DNA of 64,000 nucleotides from Taxawa tesnikishii (nom. ined.). Taxonomy: Eukaryota; Ascomycota; Dothideomycetes; Dothideales. Positions 1-11,935 of the stretch are shown here, in pieces. The notes under the pieces are model-generated. The model made no database searches, was not told the DNA's origin, and saw only the letters and a program-made list of their open reading frames with translations. The stretch's first letter is position 1; every line of letters starts with the position of its first letter. The position numbers and the translations under genes are program-made. The DNA lies in NCBI GenBank assembly GCA_030247885.1, contig JAPDRO010000005.1:434001-498000 (forward strand). The letters run 5' to 3'.

Positions 1-1495
1 CAATGGTCCCGGCGATCGCAAACCCGAATTCCTTCCTGAACACCGTCTGCGTGCCGAAGCATTGCCACAGGACGTCCATGAGGCCGTAGCCGACCGTGTG
101 CGTGACAAGGCCGTGCATGAGATACAAGGCGAAACTGATCTTGCCGAGATATTGCACGGGACCGTTGTCGAAGATACGCTGAAGGAACCACGCGTTCGAG
201 GTTGCCCAGACGAGCAGTATGGCACCCCAGCCGACCCAGAATCGCTGCTTTTGGTGGACATACTTGGGGATCCAGCTGTGCAGCGTGGCCCAGCCAATAC
301 CCTGGTCCACATGCTCTTGCGGCTGGCTGCACAAATAGATGCCAATCAGGAACACGGCGATGTACATTCCATTCCAGAAGCGCTTGTTGCGGTCGGCTGA
401 AGGTGCTGTACCGGTCTGGGAGGGGAGAAGAGAGGATGCGGCGGCGGAGGCGCGGCGCATGAAGTCGAGTTCGGCAAAGTAGAAGCCCGAGTAGAAGAGG
501 ATCATCTCCCAGCGATCTTTGAAGAGACACCAGGTGATGAGACCCGCGAGGCTGGTAAGGCGGAGGAAAGGCTTCAGTCGCGCCAGACCGAGCTGCGTGA
601 GGTAAAGGACCAGCGAGGACCGGAATTCCATGGGAATCTGCTAGTTTGTCAGTAATCACAACTCGCACCCTCCTGGTAGGACTGCACTTACGGTCCACAG
701 ATGACGGTCAATGTCAATGTCCGTGTCCTTCGTTCCGAAACTCCACGGGTGGATGAAGATCCACATCTTGTGGGCCCAGTCCGCTAACTGCTCAGACAGG
801 GTATCGAAGCGATGCAAATGCGTTTCGCGGACGTTCGTCAACCGCTTGTCGTCGTACGCAATACCTCTCGTCCACTCGTACACGCCGATCCTAACCAGAA
901 AGACAATCATCAGAGTGGAGACAATGCAGGGAATATACAGTCGGATGGCTCTCCTGAAGACGGAGGAAGACAGCGTGTGCAGCAGCTCCTTCCAGTTCCG
1001 GCTCCTCATGAGCCTGACCGGCTTGTACGATAGGGCGTAGCCAGAAACCACATAGAATATGGCAACCATGGCCGGTCCGGTGTAAATGAAGCGAACGAAG
1101 GGTAGCTTGAGAAACTCCCTGTTCTCGCCCGGTTGTCCAGCACCGTAGGCGACAAGAACGTTATGACTGGAATAACTCAGGTGGTAGAAGAAGACGAACA
1201 ACGCAGCCAAGCCACGCATGCCGTCCAGGAAAGCCGTCGGATGCAGCTTCTCCGGCTTGTTGGTGCCCGGCCGTGCCCTGGCTTGCAAGAAGCTGGGGAG
1301 GAGGAAGAACATTAAGCGTTGGAGGTAGCTGTACAACGAGGCCGCGGAGGGTTTGGAGCCTGATGCGAAGTATGTCTGTCGAGGCGACTCCAGCTCTTTC
1401 TCGATTTCGATCTCCTGCAAGAGGTGTGACCCTTCCTCCTCCTCTTGCTCTTCCTCTCTCGTCATCTCTCTATCGTGGAATGAGTGGCGCTCCAT
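1..1495 (-). CDS. Acyltransferase-3 family membrane protein (partial, 3' end off the left edge)
   Basis: Multi-spanning membrane O-acyltransferase of the acyltransferase-3 family, which moves acyl groups from CoA onto sugars, lipids or other small molecules; the substrate cannot be told from sequence. Exons are complement(692..1495) and complement(1..637), with a 54-bp intron 638..691 (GTAAG..CAG). The splice joins the family signature HLWT to IPMEFRSS in frame. Upstream lies a second signature, FLDGMRGLAALFVFFYHL. Several hydrophobic segments follow, and exon 2 is open without a stop down to base 1, so the C terminus is missing. I start at ATG 1495, just before an acidic Glu-rich cytosolic stretch, because the open frame upstream to 1666 has no family similarity. 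No frame break was found. Confidence 0.85.
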
Positions 1496-2198
1496 AGCTG
1501 GGAAACGAAGGACAAACGAAGGACAGGCGGTAGTGAGCGAAACGAATGGTCGAGCGCGAGGAGAGGGCCAAGGAAAAGCTCCACATAAGAAGAAAGTCAG
1601 ACAAGGATGTCGTGCTACATGCTGCGATTCAGACGTGGAGCGGCTGGAGAGGAGTACCACATCCACACCACCGTTGCACGAACGCCAGTCAGCAACAACC
1701 GTTAGATGACAGGCATCCTTTCCTTTTCTGCTGGTAAACTACGAATAGGGGAACAGGGGAACAGGGGAACAGGGGGACAGGGGAATAGGGGTCTGCTGGA
1801 CGACTCTGTTGGTACGATCTGCAAGCCTCTGTTTGGGAAGGCGCGAACTGCCAAGCCGCCAAGGTGCCGCATCCGCAGCCAGGGGTTTGCGAGATACGAG
1901 TGGAGTGTTGCGGGTCTTGCACACGAGGAGACCGAGTCAGGGAAAGCAAACCCACGTCAGACAGCCGACACGCCAAGCCGGGAGTGAGGCCGGCAGGGCA
2001 ACAACTTGGCGGCATCTTGGCGAGGCTTGAACCGAAACGAGGCTGCTGCATTTCTAGGTATCGTTTTCCATCCCGCATACAGGAAGTGTGTCCCACGTAC
2101 CCTTTCTAGCTATACATTGTATACAAGGAGATTACCCATCAAGCGCGTCACGTGTGATCAGACATTATCCAAACAGAAGCAAACGCATCCCAGTCAAC
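1496..2198. other. Intergenic region with a short G-rich tandem repeat
   Basis: Seven hundred bases between two genes that both lie on the minus strand. I see no conserved open frame. The only structure is the GGGGAACA-type tandem repeat listed separately. Confidence 0.6.
1746..1791 (+). repeat. Tandem repeat, unit GGGGAACA
   Basis: Roughly five to six copies of an 8-bp unit GGGGAACA, with later copies degenerating to GGGGGACA and GGGGAATA. It lies about 250 bp upstream of the acyltransferase start. Confidence 0.85.
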
Positions 2199-3453
2199 CT
2201 ACCGTACCGGTGCCGGTACAGCTGCCTTCTTGGCCTTTTGGTCCAACTCGACCTTGCTGTACCAGGCGGCGCCGGCCAGCGTCACCACCATGCCGAATCC
2301 GTTCATGAGTCCCACCTGAACGTTGAAGAGAACGACGCCGAGCAGAATAGTCAGGCATTGCTTGATGTTGGCGCATACAGTGATCGTCAAGGCGCCAGCC
2401 AGCTTGTTTGCCTGGAAAGAAGTGATGTTGAGGAAGAAAGCGAGGACGCCGTTGCCGAGGAGCGCGAGGAAAAGACCCCGGGTCATGTGGCCTTCGGCCC
2501 GGAAGGCGAGGAAGTGGTCGAGTTCGCCCGTGATGTAGGCGTAGACGAGCGATTGGGCGGCTGCGAGGGGAGACATGCGGAAAAGAACCTCGAGCGCCGG
2601 GAGAGCCAGCGAGCCGGTCATGAGCCTGTTGGTTGCGACGGTCTTTACGGAGGCCAGAACAACACCGAGGAACGTCATGAGTGCGCCGGCGATGGTGAAG
2701 TAGTAGTCGCCGTACGTGCTGAGAGCGACACCGACAACCACGGGGATTAGAGACATGTAAGTGGCGGTAGCGTAAGTGCGGCCATACGCCCAGCGGTAGA
2801 TGGCAATGGTGGCGATTGGGCAGGTAGATCTGGCAATCTGATGGAACGGAACGGAAACCATGGCACTGCATCAAAAGACAGTCAATGTCTGCGCACAGAA
2901 TTAAACAGTTTCGTATCACTTACAGAGAAACGTTCGAAATAGCAATGTTTATCGTAAACAGGAAAGAGAACGCGGTCAAGACAAGGTGCTCTCGTCTACT
3001 CAACCTTGTGAGTTTGACCCAACCGAAGAGCATGAGAACGTAGCAGCCGATCGAGGCTGATGATGTGTGCAGAGCCGTCACGAGCCACGGGAAGCGGAAC
3101 TGCAGGGTTACGTATCAGTATACTCGGGCCGTAGGCGTGCTCGTTACACGATGTAGAAGGAAACTCACAGATCCAAGCACGGCTTTGTTGTAAATAGTAA
3201 GAGCAAGGTTCATGGCAAAATACAAGCCCAGCATGAACAACTTGAGTTTCGTGGAAACCAGGTACTCGGCGGCGATGTTGGTGGCAGCCTCGCTCGTTTT
3301 CGAGGCCTCTTTGTCAAGAATCACAGTTTGGGCTTCGAGGTCGTCGGCCAGCAGAGCCTGGTTGGCCGGTACTTCCGGCTCCATCTCGTGTGACTTTTCG
3401 TTGATGGTGAAAGCTCGCGTGTTGTTCGCATGCGGAAAAGCATTATCTCCCAT
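2199..3453 (-). CDS. Triose-phosphate/nucleotide-sugar transporter family (TPT/DUF250-like) membrane protein
   Basis: A 375-residue drug/metabolite-superfamily transporter of the TPT/SLC35-like group, probably a Golgi or ER antiporter for a sugar nucleotide or phosphorylated sugar. Exons are complement(3169..3453), (2924..3099) and (2199..2865), with introns of 69 and 58 bp; the total is divisible by three. About 75 N-terminal residues are hydrophilic, then the first membrane segment begins near LKLFMLGLYFAMNLALTIYNK. Later segments include NVSLAMVSVPFHQIARSTCP and a C-terminal NITSFQANKLAGALTITVCA, both characteristic of the family (the last region resembles the conserved nucleotide-sugar transporter loop). 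The start at 3453 is the first ATG and gives a normal family length. The substrate is not predictable. Confidence 0.85.
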
Positions 3454-4857
3454 GGCAGGCGAGTTGACTCTGGAGTCTGGGGGTGTGGATGCTCATGTGA
3501 ATGGGCGGTGCATCAGTTCTTGAAGGAGTCTGGTGCGGCTGATGCCGGCCAACTTTATCCTGCTGCATGACAAGTCGCGGAGATGTTGGAACGAAGGCAA
3601 GAAGTAGGAACGTGCGGAGCAGAGATGCGGTAAAGAGCGACTCGGGCCTGACGAAGAGTAATAATGGGGGAGAGAGATCGCCCAGCGCGGATGATGCGTG
3701 AGATGTCGAAGCGCTTGGGTTTTGGTTAGTTCATGAAGGAGAGAGAAACGCCCAAGACAAATGATGGCATCCCCCATAAACAGCAGCGGTTGGCAATTTC
3801 TTATCGGGCGGTTCTGATGACAGGGATGAGGCAACGGATATCGATTTCGCTACGGCCACGGCTAGTTAGGTTCGCTGACGGGCGCAGTAACTTGACCAGC
3901 CAACAGAGCAACCGTTACTGTCGTTGTCGCCGCGCTGCCGGCTAGGCTCTTGGCGTACAGTTGGTGGCTTGCAGCAGATTGCGTGTCAACACAGCGTTTG
4001 ACATGGCGGACCAGCGGTACGAGGGCGTTCGAGAAAAGCGGGCTGCGGGAATGCAGAGGGCTTGAGTGGCGGCTTCGGAAAGGGGCCAGCTAGCAGCCTG
4101 GCAAATGCAAGATCAAGGCTACCAGGATTCGGCTAGAGCCCGCCAACTCCCACCAAACAGCCTCCCTGACTGTCGTTGCACCCGCGGAGCGAGCGCTCCA
4201 GCATCTGTTGTTTGTTGTGCGTGCTGCAGCGCTTCCATCCCTGCCCATCCCTGCGACCTGCCCCCGAATTCCACTCAGCTCCGGAGATTGCGTATGCTTG
4301 TACTCCAGCCCGCGCCTCGCTGCGTAGATCGCACAGGGGAGTTTCTGAATAGATTGCTCGCGCCGAGTCTCAACAGCACGCCATTCCCCTTCCCCATGGT
4401 CGACATTTCATCTTGCACTTCGAAACACGAAGTACCGTGTCAATCGTTTCCGGTCCGGAGCCGAGAACACTTCGTGGGCCGTGCGTGGGTGTGTATCGGA
4501 GTCGGCACGTTCATGATTAGGTTCGGAACCTTGATGGGCTTGGTGGGAGCATGTATTGGTATCGGACCTCCAGCCCGGAAAAACTTAGATGGAGTTTTGC
4601 CTATCTACGAGTGCCGATTGTATCCCGGACTTGGTGCCATTTTTCGGGCCACGCGCAAACGCCACGGCCGATGCTCTCCGGCCAATGCCCAAATTAAGAA
4701 AGTGTCCGCATGTAGCATTGTCCCACCACCCAAACTGCGCCGCATTGACCATGTTCCGACCCTGCCAACGCCACAACCATACACATGAGTGCCCGAGGTA
4801 CTGGTCTCGGATCAGATATCGATAGACGAGGGAAGCAAGGACCTCAATCCTGTAAAC
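3454..4857. other. Intergenic, no gene recognised
   Basis: About 1.4 kb between the transporter start and the 3' end of UDP-glucose dehydrogenase. A plus-strand open frame at 4066..4788 (240 codons) is rich in Pro, Cys and Arg, and I see no domain in it. I regard it as chance. Confidence 0.55.
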
Positions 4858-6547
4858 TCAAGATAGCCTCGAGTGGCCAATCTGCTCGACTTGGAAACCG
4901 AGCTTCTCAAGCTTCGCAGTCTCGACTATCCGACGACCGTCAAAGACGAATGCGGGACGCTGCATGATGCTTGATATGCGCTCCCAGTTGACGCGCTTTG
5001 GCTGTTCGATTGTTGCGCGCCTTTTCCTCGACGCGCCCCGGCTGAGTTCAACGGCGCTGTCATCGTCGTCTTCCACCTCAGTCGACGAAGAGGATGAGGA
5101 GCTGACCCTCTTCGCTCCTCCCGTGGCATGGGCATGGGCATGGGCTTGGGCTTGGGCTTGGGCTTGTGAAGTCGCACGCTTGTGCCTCGTGGCCGGATCC
5201 TCTTTGTTGCAGAACTCGTCCCATTCCGTCAGGATCACAACAGCATGCGCGCCGGCCGCCGCTTCGTAGGCGTCCTTGTGCACTGTGACTAACTTGCCAA
5301 TATCCGCAGGATCCACACCATGGGCTTGGAGTTCCTCCCACACTTGGCGCTGAGACACCTGTGGGTCGTAGATTTGTACTTTGGCGTGTTCGGAGATCAG
5401 GCTCTGAACGGCTGTTATGGCTGCGCTTTCACGAGTGTCCGACGTGTTCTTCTTGTACGCAAAGCCGAAAACTGCAATTTTCTTGTTGCTCAATGTGTGG
5501 TGCAGGCGCTCGAGAATCTTCTTGGTGAAACGGTTCTTTTGCCACTCGTTGATGGTAACCACGGAGTGCCAGTAAGCCGCAACCTCGGGCAAGTGTAGGC
5601 TCTCGGCCATGTATGTGAGGTTGAGGACGTCCTTCCTGAAGCAGGAGCCACCGAAGCCAATTGACGCCTGCAAGAATCGCGAACCGATTCTATTGTCCAG
5701 ACCGGCGGCAAACGCAATCTCGCCAACGTCAGCTCCTGTGGCTTCACAGATTGCACTGAGAGAGTTGATGCTGCTGATACGTTGAGCAAGCAGTGCATTG
5801 GCCGCCAACTTGGCAAGTTCAGAGGACCAGACGAGCGTCGTCAAGATCTTCTCCCGAGGCACCCAGGTGGCGTACAGATCGGTAAGGGCTTGTGCGGCGC
5901 GGTGGCCGCTCTCAGTGCTCATAGAGCCGATCAGAATACGATCGGGGCGGAGCAGGTCAGCAACGGCTGTGCCTTCAGCAAGGAACTCTGGGTTTGAGAG
6001 AATCTCGAATTTGACGCCGGGCCTGCCGTTCGCCTGGAGGATGTCCCTCATGCTGTCTGCAGTTCTGCATGGGACGGTGCTTTTCTCAACGACGATCTTG
6101 TCACTCTCCGCCTCTGCCGCAATCATACGCGTGGCAGATTCGAAATAGGCCAGGTTGGGAGCACGGCCAGCGCCAGTTCCAGCAGTCTTGGTTGGCGTGT
6201 TCACGCAGATGAAGATGATATCTGCGCGCTTGATAGCTCTCTTGACGTCCGTAGAGAAGAAAAGGTTGGGCTTGCGGCCGGCTGTTTCCTCATCGCGTGC
6301 AGCCTTTACAACCTCGAGAAGGCCTGGCTCGTAGATGGGAAGGGCATCAGTTTTCCATGCAGAAATACGGTTCTCGCTGAGATCAACAATGTTGACCTCG
6401 ACGCCAGGATCCTTCATGGCGAGCACGGCACCGCTGGGACCACCCTGTTGGGTCTCGTCAGTTGCGGACCTTTTATCCCTTGCATGAAACCAAACATACC
6501 ACGAAGCCTGCACCGATGAAGCACACGTTCTTGATTGGACCAGCCAT
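4858..6547 (-). CDS. UDP-glucose 6-dehydrogenase
   Basis: Oxidises UDP-glucose to UDP-glucuronate in two NAD+-dependent steps, in the cytosol. Exons are complement(6500..6547) and (4858..6444), with a 55-bp intron (GTATGT..CAACAG); the product is 544 residues. The spliced N terminus gives the Rossmann motif GAGFVGGP. Other family motifs are NTPTK, EKSTVPC, NPEFLAEG and GFGGSCFRKDVLNL, with the catalytic Cys near residue 284. A C-terminal UDP-binding domain ends with FVFDGRRIV. Between the C-terminal domain strands sits a low-complexity insert of alternating Gln-Ala/His-Ala, a Ser run and an Asp/Glu run. The Gln-Ala/His-Ala part is encoded by a hexanucleotide repeat. All catalytic motifs are intact and there is no frame break. 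Confidence 0.95.
5126..5167 (-). repeat. Coding hexanucleotide repeat (GCATGG/GCTTGG)
   Basis: Seven 6-bp units: three GCATGG, then four GCTTGG or GCTTGT on the plus strand. On the coding minus strand they read as alternating His-Ala and Gln-Ala in the UDP-glucose dehydrogenase. The length is a multiple of six, so slippage would keep the frame. Confidence 0.95.
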
Positions 6548-7983
6548 TGTGGCGATTGCGGTTCCGCTGGCGAGTGCTTTTCGCTAAAAATAAAAACAAA
6601 AATCTTGAGCCCTTCAACTAAGCCGGCGTGAGGGTTTCGAGGCACGAGATGCAGAGTGATGGTTAGTTCTCAGGAAAGGAAGAAACAGAGACGTGAACCT
6701 TGGCCGGAGAGTATAAGCAAGGTTAAATTTGGGACGGCTCTACAATATAAACTTCCCCTGTCGACGGCAACAATGTCAGACCAGATTGCCCTGGGGAGCG
6801 GATAGGTGGGTTTAGCGAAGCGAAAGGGGTTGATTCAGAGCCATCTTAGGGTGCAAGTAGTCTCGTGCAGGTACCGCCGATGGGAAGGCCAGGTCAGGCC
6901 GACCTTTGCACATCTCAACGGGCTGTCGCCCTTCCCCTGCAGCCGAAAAGATACAAATCCAACCACATCAGAAGATAAGACGCGGGGCGTGTCGACCGGT
7001 GGCGCTTGCAGGGGAGTATCCACAAGTAAATTGGGACTGCGGATATGCAGGAGCATGTAAGTGTGGGACAAAGTGAATCCCTCGGACTTGGCACGCGGAA
7101 AATGGATGTTTGTGGCTAGAGCGGACAGCCCTGCGCGATGATTACGATGATACTGTCCACTTTTTTTTGCACGGCCAGCGGGCCAGTTCTCCCAGTGTAT
7201 CTCAATCAAGGATCGGTTGGAGACCACAAAGGCAGTGGTTTGCTGGAGGCTCATCTTACTCATCGCCGGCTGGTACCGACGCCTGGTTTGGTGGACTGCT
7301 GGACTGCTGGACTGCTGGACTGCTGGACTGCTGGACTGTTCTGCTGGCAGTGCTTCGACTTGACTCGCTCCTCCGGATGTATCCGCTAACCAACTACGGA
7401 CCTACAGCCCGTGGAGCAACGTCCAAGAAAACAACAGCGAATGAAATACGATCCAACAGTCCGCCCGACGTCACCAAGCCATGTCTGTCTCGTTGCGTTG
7501 TTGACTGCAGTTGGACAAGCACTTCTCGGCGTTCGTTGCTGCCCTAGCCATTGTTACGCAAGCACGTATCACCTAAATTATACGAGGATCTGTCGGCAGC
7601 ACAGCGACGGACCCGGTCGCGCCATTGAGCCTGGGCATGGCATCACCACGCTACCGTGTCAGCCATCCCTGAGCGCTTCCCTCCCCGACATACAGGGCCA
7701 ACCTTTGGACCCAAGCGGGCGTGGCGGGGCATCTGCAGCTGCAGCTGCAGGATCGTTGAGCTTTGCACTAGTGAGATAAGATAGGGTGCCATATGATGAT
7801 GTAGGTCCCTGCCCCTTTACTCAAATCTCCAATGTTACAGTCAGCATCGCCCAACTTATTCCAAGAGGCTGTCTATATCGATGATCCCCGGTGTACAGGC
7901 GTTGGATTGAACTGTGTTATGCCGCCCGTTCTCTGTTCAAACATTGCTTTCTCGAAACTCTGCGACATCACGGTTGCTTTCTA
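6548..7983. other. Divergent intergenic region between UDP-glucose dehydrogenase and the first glycosyltransferase-like gene
   Basis: About 1.4 kb that should hold both promoters. I recognise no coding region. It contains the 8-bp tandem repeat at 7293..7340 and a short (CTGCAG)-rich stretch near 7733. Confidence 0.5.
7293..7340 (+). repeat. Tandem repeat, 6 x 8 bp (GGACTGCT)
   Basis: Five perfect copies of GGACTGCT followed by one GGACTGTT, contiguous, in the divergent promoter region. Confidence 0.95.
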
Positions 7984-9563
7984 ATGGGGGCCACTACTAC
8001 TGTTCATGATTTCTTCCGGACAAAGTTAGGGCGTCTAGTATCCGTTATAGCAGCCGCATTAGTGCTGCTTTTCCTACTTCCACACCATGTTCCGTCGTCA
8101 CTGGTAGGCGCAAGCACTGGGCCCTTCGTCCTGGAGTGCCGCCGGAGTACTGACTGAGTACAGGTGAGCAATGCCGGATCTTCTGCTGTTGCCCAGGCTG
8201 CGCTTGATGCTCAAACCTCTTACCTCCACCATCTCATCCCAGCAACGAGCAGCAATCCGAACCTGTGCAAACTGCTACTCTCGAGCGCAATCCTGAACTA
8301 CCCTACACCCATATTCATCAATTGGGGCGCACATGAAGCCGCAGATGCGTACAAGCAACACATTCAAAAGATCGAGACGATCTTGGCCTATATGGAGACA
8401 ATCACACCGAAGACTGAGCAGGATCTGGTGCTGATCGTGGACGGATTCGATGTCTGGTATCAGTTGCGACCAGATGTGATGCTCAAGCGATACTATGCGA
8501 TGAATGCAGTGGCCGATCAGATCGCTCGAGAGGCGTACGGTGAAGAGCTGTTCCAGGCGCACAACATTACGCAAACGGTCATCTTCGGCCCGGATAAGAT
8601 CTGCTGGCCCATCGATTACAGACGACCAGCATGCTGGACAATGCCGAATGGTCCGGTCGATCAGTACGCGTTTGGGCCGGACACAGACTATGAGCTGGAA
8701 GAGCACAACATTCCCCGTTGGCTGAACTCTGGAACGATTCTGGGACCCATCGAAGATGTGCGGGAAGTATTCAGAGCAACACTTGCGAAGGTCCGTGCGA
8801 ACCATACTACCGATTCCGATCAATTCTACTTCGCCAATGTTATGGGCGATCAAGAGTACGCTCGTTTGGCGCGCGTTCCGGAGCTGCTCAAGGAGAAGAT
8901 GGCCGAAAAGTATGAGGGGGACAACAAGACAGAACCGCACCCGCAGAGGGATTCCCCAATCATCGAGGCGGGGTCAAAGACGGAGTATCACATCGGTCTC
9001 GACCTCGAAGCACTGATGTTCCAGACTATGGCATACTACAGGCAGTTCCTCGTCTGGATGTCATACAACAACAGCTGGAGGTCTTCTGCTCCCAATCAAG
9101 AGCGTTACAATTACGTACTTCCACAAGACGTCGTGGAGTCAGCCCCTCCTTTCCAGGCAGTCAACCTGTCTCCGGACGCGCCCCACGACACTGCGGTGTA
9201 CAATCAATCATGGGAGGAGCAGAACTTGCTTGTGAACGTGATCACGAAGCAACCCCGGTACTCCTCCACTTCACGGGGCCAAAGCAGCTGCGCGATCTGT
9301 GGTGGCACAAGCTCTGGTTTTTCCCAGAAGCGGAGGCGCTGCGCAAGGCGAGCACCAAGATGGTCCCGGGCTTCCTGAGCGAGAGCCTGATTGGGGGCCG
9401 CATGTGGAAGGGCGCGGAGAAGGAGGAATCGATGGAGCTGATCATGGCAGGCCGCGGAGGAGGCTGGAGCGATGAGAAGGAAGCACAATGGTTGTCCTGG
9501 AACAAGCTGTGTGGGAAGCACGAAGCGGATATCTATTCCGATCGTCGACCTGGTAAGCACTAG
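7984..9563 (+). CDS. Glycosyltransferase-like type II membrane protein, paralogue 1 (frame broken once)
   Basis: Exons 7984..8103 and 8164..9563, with a 60-bp intron (GTAGGC..TACAG). A 40-residue first exon carries a signal-anchor (about residues 20-32, VIAAALVLLFLL), so the enzyme is probably Golgi-lumenal. The second exon has VDGFDVWYQLRP, an acidic DxxD motif like the metal-binding motif of GT-A and PLOD-like transferases, then W-N-S-G-type motif LNSGTILGP and a C-terminal region containing WWHKLWFF. The frame breaks at the C4 run 9253..9256: before it the protein reads NVITKQP, and after it the conserved VLLHFTGPK lies in the -1 frame. One extra C restores 506 residues. The next gene downstream is a paralogue in the same orientation. 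I do not recognise a characterised homologue; the transferase role is inferred from motifs. Confidence 0.75.
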
Positions 9564-10169
9564 AGTGACGCAAAACTGCAACAACTGCCTCGTTTGGCCA
9601 ACAAGTATACGTGGTCGCCTGACGCCCCACATCGCCGCTTACTGTGACCTGCGAACTGTTTGTCCAAGTCGATCCCGAGACGGGTCCAAGTCGGTATACG
9701 ACGCCTGCACTATGCCCACATGTGTATCTCAGGCCCGGTCAGCAAGGCAGAAAGGTAGAGAGCTGAGTCGAGACCAGGGATCAGGCTGTATGATCCGGCT
9801 TGGCTGCTTGGCCACTTGGCTGTTATCCGAGCGCGGACGCGGCTGTAATTTTCATGTAGACTATATCTGTAGTGCTCCGAACCAAGCTATGCATACAGAC
9901 TTGCAGGAATCCCGGCGTAGGTCTGCTCAACGGTAGCGTGTCCGTCAGCAAGATAGGAAGCCCCTATTTCAAGTCGTCGTGTGCTCCCTGCTCCCTGCTC
10001 CCTGCTCCCCTTGGCCCAAGCGTTGGTTGCGTCTGCGATCGGGCCTGCATTGGACACATACCGTGATGGGAAACCTCCCATTCCCATTAGCTCCGTAACA
10101 CTATGACTTGCACTTAGACTTCCGACCTTTCCTCATCACACATTGCAACACGAGCGTCCGGCGTTCACC
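9564..10169. other. Spacer between tandem paralogues, with a 7-bp tandem repeat
   Basis: Six hundred bases without a recognisable gene. Bases 9983..10010 are four copies of the 7-bp unit GCTCCCT (the last is GCTCCCC). Confidence 0.6.
9983..10010 (+). repeat. Tandem repeat, 4 x 7 bp (GCTCCCT)
   Basis: Four consecutive copies, the last with one substitution, about 160 bp upstream of the second glycosyltransferase-like start. Confidence 0.9.
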
Positions 10170-11935
10170 ATGTCGCTCAAAGGGTTTCTGCAGGATGGTT
10201 CTGCGCTTTTGAGGGGTTTGGCTTCGAACGGAAGATTTGAGCCTCGCTATGAGCCTGTGAATGGCTTCGGCGCAGAGCCCAGCGAAAAGCAGGCTCGGAA
10301 GTCGTCCTCTGGCTGGGGCAAATACCTTGTCATCGCTTTGATTGTTCTTGTCCCAGTCTTCATCTATGAGTATCTGCCTTCAGTATGTCGCCACAGCTCT
10401 CCGCAACGAAGGAGCGCGAACACCCAAACATCTAACAACTCTCAGGTCCATCGTTTCACGCCGCACAGCAGCGCTGGCCGACCCACTGAAAAATCCAAGC
10501 CAGGCACCTTCCACGTTCTGATGCCTGCGGAGAAACGGGATCTGAAACTATGTAGAGCCATGATCAGCGCTTCCGCGCTCGACTACCCGACTCCAGCAGT
10601 TGTGGGCTGGAACATGACCCACGACCAATCGACCGGATTCCACGTAACCAAGATCTCAGGCGTGCTGTCATATCTTCGCCACTTGGAGGCGAAACGCAGC
10701 GAGGATCTCGTCCTGGTGGCAGATGCCACCAACAACTTCTTCCAACTACGGCCCCAAACGCTCATCGACCGCTATTACGAGATCATCCAGGGCGGCAACC
10801 GGAGAATCCGTTCAAAACTTGGACGCGCTGCGCAAGCCGAAAACATCGAGCAGAAGATTGTCTTCCAGGCCCAGAAGCGTTGTGCGCCGTGGGGGCCAGC
10901 GATCCGCCCTGTTATGCCGTTCCGGAGTCGACACTACCAAAGGACATATATGGCCCTCGAACAGACATGGAGCTTCCTGAGGCGAAGAACCCTTACAGCA
11001 GGATCCGCCCGCGTTACCTGGCATCGGGCGTCATCATGGGACCCGTAGGGGCCATGAAGCAGCTTTTCATGGAAGCATCATTCAGAGCCATGCAAGACCC
11101 GCACTCTGGAAGCGGCGACCAAATCTTCAGCCAGCTATTTGCGGAACAGGAACTGCACCGCGAATTGATGAGACAGAAGCACTTGACCTACGTCGGCCGT
11201 TTCTCCGCCTTCGTGTCGGGCGTCTTCGGCGGCCCAAGCGATCAAGTCAAGCAGCACCTGAAACAGGTGAATGAGATGGCTACGCTTCAGAAACGCTCGC
11301 TGGACTTCGGCATTGGCCTCGACTACGAAGGTCTCATCGGCTTAACCACCGGCTGGGCCGAAGACAACCTCGAGTTCCTAACCCACGGCGACCTGACGCA
11401 GGTGCGTGCCGCCGCCAAAGCGCGTCAAATCACCAGCGTCAAAGCCGAAACCCTACAAGCAGACGTAGCGACCTCTCTGCCACCCTTCTGGACCTTCGGC
11501 ACGCAGCCACTGCCGCGCAACCGCGCCTGGAAGGACGTCTCGCTGCTCACGGACATGCGGACGGGCGTGGTTCCGGCGATCATAAACCATGACAGCAAAG
11601 GTGATGGTCTGGATAACGTGCGCGATAACTGGTGGGATAAGACTTGGTTCCATGAGCACGCGCGTACGTACTACACCGCGCGTCTGAACGAGCCTGTAGT
11701 TCCCGTGGCCGTTTCTGGGCCGGCTGGCAAGCCGCCGAGGGAGTGGTGGTCTATCGACAACTGGCGTGGAGGCGTCAGGAATCCGAACTACAAGGCTAAG
11801 GGGTGGAACGCGGATGAGGTGTATGGAAGCGGCGCGCCCGGACTTTGGCTCAGGTACGAAGACATTTGCACGGGATTCAGCAAGGAGGTATTTGGGGACG
11901 AGAAGGGCGATTGGTGGTTGCCTGAGGATCATTAG
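10170..11935 (+). CDS. Glycosyltransferase-like type II membrane protein, paralogue 2 (frame broken once)
   Basis: Exons 10170..10382 and 10446..11935; the intron 10383..10445 (63 bp, GTATGT..CTAAC..CTCAG) is a multiple of three and would be missed by open-frame reading. The start is ATG 10170 in a good context (CACCATG). A signal-anchor (WGKYLVIALIVLVPVFIYEY) follows about 50 cytosolic residues. The lumenal part aligns with paralogue 1 throughout: SALDYPTP, DLVLVADATNNFFQLRP, the ASGVIMGP motif, a glycine-rich middle and NWWDKTWF near the C terminus. The acidic motif is DATN here instead of DGFD, so the second Asp is lost. One frame break lies in the G5 run 10891..10895; an added G gives 567 residues and joins the two aligned halves. 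Function as in paralogue 1, or a non-catalytic partner. Confidence 0.75.

Noticed and set aside
4066-4788. 240-codon plus-strand open frame
   Set aside because: Composition is Pro/Arg/Cys-rich with no domain, motif, signal peptide or helix pattern, and it shares its bases with opposite-strand frames.
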